Positions 7,374 to 10,407 of a stretch of 10,407 nt of DNA are shown here, one piece after another. Under the pieces are notes generated by a model, which searched no databases, had not been told where the DNA came from, and was given only the letters and a program-made list of their open reading frames with translations. Within the stretch, counting starts at the first letter, position 1; each line of letters begins with the position of its first letter. Position numbers and translations under genes: made by a program. Source of the stretch: an uncultured Planctomycetaceae bacterium. Lineage in GTDB: Bacteria > Planctomycetota > Planctomycetia > Pirellulales > Pirellulaceae. The stretch is taken from assembly GCA_903927685.1 (NCBI GenBank), contig CAIYOB010000170.1, positions 1 to 10,407 on the forward strand, read 5' to 3'.

Positions 7374-7646
7374 TCACGAATCGCGGGGCGACTGCCCTCG
7401 TCCCGAGTAAACGTGCTTACCCAATCCATACGGTGGAAGGGCGCGGTGGACGGCGACTGGTGTGGGGCGAGTGTGGACGACGACTGCTTGACCGTCCCTG
7501 ACCGCCGTGCCCCGCTTGGCCTCCGCGTCACTTGCCGCAAAGAACAGTAGCAGGAGCAGGCCGAGCTTCAGCGATGAGATCCATCGCTTGGTTCCCGACG
7601 ACCAACTTTTCCAAATCGCTGGGAGAACACTTCTCGCGTTCGTCAT
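7374..7646 (-). CDS. Possible small secreted protein (hypothetical)
   Basis: A 90-aa ORF begins at ATG 7646, with GGAG six bases upstream. Residues 1-25 are a long basic/aromatic n-region, 26-38 a strong hydrophobic run (LKLGLLLLLFFAA), then SDAEA with a good AxA cleavage site after Ala43. This would leave a mature peptide of about 47 residues beginning KRGTAVRDG. It is basic and His-containing (VVVHTRPTPVAVHRALPPYG, then KHVYSGRG). Small exported peptides with HRxxPPYG...HVY-type tails occur in planctomycetes to my recollection, but I cannot name the family. It stands alone, opposite in strand to its neighbours. Third-position GC is only moderate, and the n-region is longer than typical, so a later start or a chance ORF remains possible. 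Confidence 0.45.
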   Translation of the reverse strand: MTNARSVLPAIWKSWSSGTKRWISSLKLGLLLLLFFAASDAEAKRGTAVRDGQAVVVHTRPTPVAVHRALPPYGLGKHVYSGRGQSPRDS

Positions 7647-8014
7647 CCGTTGCTCCGTGATCAAAGACGCGCCAGTTGGGTTTCGCGTCGAGGCAGCCCG
7701 AACACACGGTTACTGACAGCTTGGGGCGAAGCCTGCGTCCCCGGGAACACCGCCGGCAGCGAGTTGATTCGCTCAGGCGAACCGCGTCCCTAATTCGATA
7801 TCGGACGCTCCCACGTCACCCCTGCAGCTGGGACCACCCGGATCATGGATTTCCGCTCAAGGGCGTAGCATGGGAAGCAGATGTATGGCCTCGCTGCGGA
7901 GTGTGTTGGGAAGGCGAACACGAAAGCCGAGCGCATTCGGTTCCGCGTTGGGCTTGGGACCGCTTTGGTCCCCGGCTGCCGTGGGACCTGGTGTAGGGAC
8001 GGAGCAAGCCGGCG
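7647..8014. other. Stretch without a supported gene; short repeat and hairpin only
   Basis: Frames on both strands are open but look like shadows, with no recognisable domain. There is a perfect 6-bp hairpin GGGACC-GCTTT-GGTCCC (7956-7972). The 12-mer ACGAAAGCCGAG occurs at 7920-7931 and again at 8015-8026, 95 bases apart, at the head of the next coding-like fragment. This may be a small duplication. Confidence 0.4.
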
Positions 8015-8263
8015 ACGAAAGCCGAGTGGGTGATCCAGTGCCGGACGAAGTGGAACGGCGAAGCGTGGAGCGACTGGACCCCGGATGCGTACAGCCGGAC
8101 CTTCGATGTCTGCGAAGGCTCCTGGCGGGAGATTCGCGGCTTTCTCGAAATGTGCCGCAGCCAGCGTGAGCCGGACGAGGGTGCCGGGATTGGGCCGGCG
8201 AATAGCAGCACGGCGAATTGGCAACATTTTCTCGGCGCCGAGAAAATCTCGCTGCTCACGTAA
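8015..8263 (+). pseudogene. Coding-like fragment lacking a normal start (KAEWVIQCR... protein)
   Basis: The frame is open from after TAG 7994-7996 to TAA 8261-8263. The stretch AEWVIQCRTKWNGEAWSDW, then RTFDVCEGSWREIRGFLEMC, reads like a genuine small globular protein: aromatic-rich, beta-strand then helix. It recalls small planctomycete proteins of the 'YVIQxRxxxxGxWxDW' kind, without a name I can give. The only in-frame start is GTG 8030, which would cut off the likely first strand and lacks a ribosome site. The codon where a start would be expected is ACG 8015, with GGAG (8001-8004) ten bases upstream. An ATG-to-ACG change would explain this and would make the gene dead or very weakly translated. 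The tail (GANSSTANWQHFLGAEK) is low-complexity and runs through a perfect palindrome, so the natural C-terminus may have been replaced. Confidence 0.45.
8226..8247. repeat. Perfect 22-bp palindrome
   Basis: The half-site ATTTTCTCGGC (8226-8236) is followed immediately by its exact reverse complement (8237-8247), centred on GGCGCC. With no spacer it fits a dimeric protein-binding site better than an RNA hairpin, though a 9-bp stem with a GCGC loop is possible. It is not followed by a T-run. It lies about 80 bp upstream of the small membrane-protein pair, so an operator for that operon is one possibility. Confidence 0.6.
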
Positions 8264-8324
8264 GTTTTGCCAGCGTTCGCAGAACCTCATTGTCCACCAC
8301 CAACCCACAGAAGGGAGACACTGT

Positions 8325-8447
8325 ATGTTCGATCTCTTGGCTGGCGTGGCGCTGCTGGTTTGTGCCGCCGCAGTCGGCTACGCCATAGGCAAGCAGGCAG
8401 GCTTGGAAGAAGCCGCCCGCAGCCGCAACTGGCAGAAACGCCTGTGA
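8325..8447 (+). CDS. 40-aa single-span membrane protein (hypothetical)
   Basis: ATG 8325 has GGGAG at 8313-8317, seven bases upstream, a clear ribosome site. The protein is MFDLLAGVALLVCAAAVGYA followed by IGKQAGLEEAARSRNWQKRL. Residues 3-21 form one membrane helix with a GxxxxxxxxxxG-type small-residue face. The basic tail should face the cytoplasm. Its stop overlaps the next start by four bases (GTGA), so the two are made together. Nothing in the sequence shows its function; membrane stress peptide, toxin or complex subunit are all open. A longer in-frame reading from further upstream lacks a ribosome site. Confidence 0.6.
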   Translation: MFDLLAGVALLVCAAAVGYAIGKQAGLEEAARSRNWQKRL

Positions 8448-8650
8448 CGGGCGGCTACAGGAAGCGCCGCAGCGACGACAGGCTGCCGGGCATCGACGAA
8501 AGCGACTGTGCTGCCGGCGTGGCGATGTTGATCATCGGAGGCGGCGTTGCGACGGTCGTGACCGGCTCTTGGCTGCCAAGCCTGGGCATCCTGGCGGCGG
8601 TGTTAATGATGGCTGAGTTCAGCCGCTGGTATAACTCGCGCGAGAAATAA
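8444..8650 (+). CDS. 68-aa two-span membrane protein (hypothetical), GTG start
   Basis: GTG 8444 overlaps the preceding TGA in GTGA, the classic four-base overlap of coupled genes. No separate ribosome site is evident, which fits coupling. The protein starts with a basic, charged segment (TGGYRKRRSDDRLPGIDESD), then two hydrophobic spans: AAGVAMLIIGGGVATVV and LPSLGILAAVLMMAEF, separated by a short turn (TGSW). It ends SRWYNSREK. Positive charges at both ends predict cytoplasmic N- and C-termini. It forms a mini-operon with the 40-aa protein and is followed by a very strong hairpin. The family is not recognised. Confidence 0.6.
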   Translation: MTGGYRKRRSDDRLPGIDESDCAAGVAMLIIGGGVATVVTGSWLPSLGILAAVLMMAEFSRWYNSREK

Positions 8651-8670
8651 CCGGCGGCTGAAGAAAGCTG

Positions 8671-8734
8671 CCCCCGTGCGCGTCATCAAACCGGTCAGCA
8701 TGCGTGTGCTGGCGGTTTGGTGACGCGGCGGGGG
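8671..8734 (+). terminator. Very long hairpin after the small membrane-protein pair
   Basis: The left arm (8671-8700) pairs with the right arm (8707-8734) around a TGCGTG loop. Blocks from the base are CCCCCG, CGCGTCA, CAAACCG and CAGCA, interrupted only by a TG/C mismatch, a G bulge and two T-G wobbles. About 27 paired bases make this far stronger than chance. It starts 20 bases after the TAA. It lacks the T-run of an intrinsic terminator, so it may be a factor-dependent terminator, an mRNA 3' stabiliser, or a small imperfect-inverted-repeat element. Confidence 0.55.
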
Positions 8735-8844
8735 TCTGCTGGGGCTCAAAAGGCACGTGTGGGCCTGTTTTAGCTATCAGAAGTCCAGGCTTGGCGGTGC
8801 GGCGGCGTTGAATCACGCTGGAATGGCGAGGCTTCAGTTCGAAC

Positions 8845-8891
8845 CCGCCGTTGGCCAGCACGGCTTCAAGCACAGTTGGCCGGTGGCGGGG
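8845..8891. repeat. Dispersed 47-bp repeat, copy 1
   Basis: Begins CCGCCGTTGGCC. It matches 9525-9571 at 40 of 47 positions without gaps, exactly 680 bp apart, in the same orientation. The similarity stops sharply at the right end. The copies sit outside genes on either side of the STAS gene. Read on the minus strand both give a similar short peptide (RxxPxxLxAVxANGG), so they could derive from an old coding unit. Confidence 0.6.
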
Positions 8892-8940
8892 ACGAAGGCG
8901 AACGTTGAACAGTAACGTGAGCAGGATTTGCGAGATCTAC

Positions 8941-8977
8941 TGGTTGCTTTGACCCGCTGTTGCGCGGGTTCAAACCA
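8941..8977 (+). other. Hairpin in the STAS gene upstream region
   Basis: TTTGA-CCCGC (8948-8957) pairs with GCGGGTTCAAA (8964-8974) with a single bulged T and a TGTTGC loop. TGG (8941-8943) and CCA (8975-8977) can close the base over a TTGC bulge. It lies just upstream of the promoter-like element. It could be a terminator-like barrier or a regulatory structure. Confidence 0.4.
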
Positions 8978-8992
8978 GCCAAAAGGTGCTAC

Positions 8993-9020
8993 TTGACCAA
9001 TCTTGCACGAGTGCTACGCT
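8993..9020 (+). promoter_or_regulatory. Promoter-like element upstream of the STAS gene
   Basis: TTGACC (8993-8998) and TACGCT (9015-9020) are spaced by 16 bases. The -35 is good (five of six); the -10 is weak. It would give a leader of about 100 nt before GTG 9128. A sequence match only. Confidence 0.3.
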
Positions 9021-9127
9021 GAAAAGTATGAATTGCATGCCTTGGCACGACAAGGCATTAGACACCGACAGAACTGGCGTAGTTCGGTTGGGTGTCGTCG
9101 CTAAACATCTGGGGCGAGGTGGCTGCC

Positions 9128-9487
9128 GTGAGCCAGAAACTCGAGTATTTTCGCGTCGAACGGCAAAATGGCGTAACCATCGTTACACCGATCGTGTCCG
9201 ATTTTCGAGACGAGGCAATCAACTTCGAGTCGAAAAAGGAATTGGTCCGATTTGTGGACAGCGTCAGGCCAGAGAAGGTCGTGGTCGACTTTCGGAATGT
9301 CCACTCGTTCTCGACCGACTTCGTCGGAACATTGTTGAGCCTCAAGAAGCGAATCCCGCCTGGCGGCGCGGTCAAGCTATGTTCCCTGCAGCCAGTGCAC
9401 CGTGAGATCTTCCAGATTTTTCATCTCGAGGGCACGGTATTCCCGATCCTGGAGACCGTCCAGGATGCCATGCAGTCGTTCACCTAG
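9128..9487 (+). CDS. STAS-domain protein (anti-sigma-factor-antagonist-like)
   Basis: A 119-aa protein. The start GTG 9128 is preceded by GAGGTGG at 9116-9122; an earlier in-frame GTG at 9092 is unsupported. The whole chain is one STAS fold: strand YFRVERQNGVTIVTP (7-21), helix region about 32-46, VVVDFRNVHSFSTDFVGTLL (51-70), then GGAVKLCSLQPVHREIFQIF (79-98), and a C-terminal helix ending DAMQSF. In SpoIIAA-type proteins a Ser in F-x-D-S-S-G is phosphorylated by an anti-sigma kinase; here the aligned stretch is FSTDFVG, with Thr63 at the phospho-site and no DSSG. Planctomycete STAS proteins often depart from DSSG at this spot. No kinase or sigma-factor gene is adjacent, so its partner is unknown. 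The gene sits between two copies of a 47-bp repeat. Confidence 0.8.
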   Translation: MSQKLEYFRVERQNGVTIVTPIVSDFRDEAINFESKKELVRFVDSVRPEKVVVDFRNVHSFSTDFVGTLLSLKKRIPPGGAVKLCSLQPVHREIFQIFHLEGTVFPILETVQDAMQSFT

Positions 9488-9799
9488 ACTCGTGCGTTGT
9501 GGTATCTGTGAGCAAGGCACCTATCCGCCGTTGGCCGGCACTGCTTTAAGCATAGGTGGCCAGTAGCGGGGCAAACCCTGGACGCAAGCACATCAGCCGC
9601 TTTACAGCCTGTGGCCAGCGCGGCATAACGGTCTCTGGCAGCTTGACGATCTCCGCTTCGCTCGAGCCCCTTTGGCCTGCACTCGGCCTTCTGATCAGAA
9701 CGCCTGCGAGGACCAGGATGGACACATGAAAGCAACGAATTCGCGGCACTGGAACTTCAGGATAACACGGCGCCAAGACCGCGAGGGCTGCAATTCAGC
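9488..9799. other. Intergenic stretch: repeat copy and open frame leading into the membrane gene
   Basis: Contains repeat copy 2 (9525-9571). From 9695 onward the frame of the next gene is open and reads coding-like (SNEFAALELQDNTAPRPRG), although no ATG, GTG or TTG occurs in it before 9800. An ATG with a purine-rich region (9718) is out of frame by one base. Nothing else is recognised. Confidence 0.45.
9525..9571. repeat. Dispersed 47-bp repeat, copy 2
   Basis: Same orientation as copy 1 at 8845-8891, with seven mismatches (at least five of them transitions). It begins 37 bases after the STAS stop codon. Together the copies bracket the STAS gene and its upstream region. Confidence 0.6.
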
Positions 9800-10222
9800 G
9801 TGCGGCATCTGCTGATCCTGATGGTCGTCCTGTCCATCGCGTTTGCCGTTCTTTTCGCCTTTCCAAACTGGCGCGCCACTGTCTTGCTGAGCATTGCCGC
9901 GACTCTGCTGCTGGTGGCGTTGACCGCGTGTGTGGTGTACGGCACAGGGCAGCTCCGGGCGTTTTGCATCGGGGCGTTGTTTCCAGCCGTTCTTGTTTGG
10001 ATTGCGGTCGACTGTGCGTTCGTTGTGCTCACGTTTACGACGAGCCGGGACCGCTACGATCGGATCATCGAGGGCTTGGATGATTTTGCAGGCACGCAAG
10101 GCGAAAGCGACGGTGTCAGGTGGAGTACAAGACGGAAGAAGTTCGCATCGATCGATTCGATATGGCCGCGGGCTGTGTGGACGCCCACGAAGTCCGTAAG
10201 CAGCATCCGCACGCCCGCCTGA
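9800..10222 (+). CDS. Three-span membrane protein, planctomycete FSVRHLLILM type; likely truncated and fused at its 3' end
   Basis: The ORF as given starts at GTG 9800 (140 aa). Residues 4-20, 26-47 and 54-78 are membrane spans (LLILMVVLSIAFAVLFA; VLLSIAATLLLVALTACVVY; FCIGALFPAVLVWIAVDCAF). The segment just before, GLQFSVRHLLILM, matches the motif that opens many small planctomycete membrane proteins, usually after a hydrophilic N-terminus of 20-40 residues. An N-terminus of that kind is readable from about 9719 but has no in-frame start; ATG 9718 is one base out of frame and ends at TGA 9727. So the true start is uncertain: GTG 9800, a non-standard start, or a frameshift. The part after about residue 95 (GTQGESDG onward) is not membrane-protein-like and overlaps a glycosyltransferase fragment in another frame, so the normal C-terminus is probably lost. 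Function unknown. Confidence 0.5.
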   Translation: MRHLLILMVVLSIAFAVLFAFPNWRATVLLSIAATLLLVALTACVVYGTGQLRAFCIGALFPAVLVWIAVDCAFVVLTFTTSRDRYDRIIEGLDDFAGTQGESDGVRWSTRRKKFASIDSIWPRAVWTPTKSVSSIRTPA

Positions 10223-10347
10223 ACGGATTCGAGTCCAAACCGTACGCGATCCAGTGGTCGCGATTCGCCGAGGTGCTGTACCTGGACGCCGACAACGTGC
10301 CCGTCCGCGACCCGACGTTCCTGTTCGACACGCCCCAGTACGCCTAA
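10117..10347 (+). pseudogene. Internal fragment of a glycosyltransferase (mannosyltransferase-like, DxD motif)
   Basis: In the frame of 10120 the sequence reads DAHEVRKQHPHARLNGFESK, then PYAIQWSRFAEVLYLDADNV and PVRDPTFLFDTPQY before TAA 10345-10347. The LDADN box with PVRDPxFLFD is typical of the putative mannosyltransferase family related to fungal MNN1-type alpha-mannosyltransferases. The DxD (residues 56-58 counted from 10120) binds the metal and nucleotide sugar. Family members are several hundred residues long and continue well past this point, usually with a 'GxIFWPD'-like stretch. Here only about 75 residues remain: the N-terminal part is replaced by the membrane-protein ORF and the C-terminal part is missing. 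It is therefore read as a remnant, not an active enzyme. The GTG at 10120 has no supporting role. Confidence 0.72.
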
Positions 10348-10376
10348 GTCAAGCGTTCGGCGAGGTTTATGTTCAG

Positions 10377-10407
10377 CACCCCCGACAGGACTCGAACCTG
10401 TGACCCC
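10377..10407 (-). tRNA. 3' part of a tRNA gene (cut by right edge; identity not determinable)
   Basis: On the minus strand the end of the window gives GGGGTC, a T arm ACAGG-TTCGAGT-CCTGT (perfect 5-bp stem, 7-nt TTCGANT loop; 10385-10401), then the acceptor strand CGGGGGT (10378-10384) and discriminator G (10377). CCA is not encoded (CTG follows). The anticodon and 5' half are outside the window. A 3' tRNA remnant at an integration site would look the same. Confidence 0.7.

Noticed and set aside
7790..8308. 172-aa minus frame
   Set aside because: Opposite the better-supported KAEWVIQCR fragment, no domain, and crosses the palindrome.
8619..8873. 84-aa minus frame MLEAVLANGGFELKP...
   Set aside because: It runs through the long hairpin and the 47-bp repeat; copy 2 of the repeat does not extend the frame, so a repeat-derived peptide is more likely than a gene.
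8964..8980. GCGGGTTCAAACC as a tRNA T arm
   Set aside because: The needed 5-bp T stem does not form and no acceptor or anticodon arms are present; it is one arm of a simple hairpin.
1..10407. CRISPR array, transposase or integrase
   Set aside because: No regularly spaced repeats and no DDE, HUH or tyrosine-recombinase motifs were seen in any frame.

Overview
The window looks like chromosomal DNA from a planctomycete (phylum Planctomycetota, Pirellulales-like). The assignment is by inference. It rests on high GC, a large secreted protein with two CxxCH haem motifs of the hydrazine-synthase-alpha-like family common in these bacteria, a secreted HGGG/GGSAG esterase, a small SKSQAIR-type helix-turn-helix protein, a planctomycete-style STAS protein, and a short membrane protein with the FSVRHLLILM motif. 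No phage or transposase gene is visible.

Left part (1-4137, minus strand): a probable two-gene operon of exported proteins. A secreted alpha/beta hydrolase (3253-4137) is followed 30 bp later by a very large HzsA-like protein that runs off the left edge (3222 to below 1; 1074 codons visible). This protein has a signal peptide, an accessory N-terminal region, a beta-propeller, an HzsA-middle-type segment with CIGCH, and a C-terminal cytochrome-like segment with CVRCH.

Centre (4138-6986, plus strand): a divergent intergenic region with a good sigma70-like promoter drives a 64-aa helix-turn-helix-like protein. A highly structured leader (4531-4808) follows, containing two GC-rich hairpins and a 15-codon ORF whose stop overlaps the next start (TGATG). 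Next comes a 725-aa regulator with an unusual domain order: PAS, degenerate HisKA with Tyr in place of His, no ATPase domain, REC, HPt, REC, LuxR-type HTH. It looks like the downstream half of a phosphorelay plus its DNA-binding output on one polypeptide, with the catalytic kinase core removed. It is the most striking object in the window.

Right part (6987-10407): a gene-poor, partly eroded region with several structured elements. It holds a possible small secreted protein (minus strand), a coding fragment without a normal start, a perfect 22-bp palindrome, two overlapping tiny membrane-protein genes followed by a 28-bp-class hairpin, and a STAS-domain gene flanked by two copies of a 47-bp repeat. 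It ends with a membrane-protein ORF that appears joined to an internal fragment of a glycosyltransferase, then the 3' end of a tRNA gene on the minus strand at the right edge. The mix of fragments, repeats and a tRNA suggests past rearrangement, but no intact mobile element is seen.
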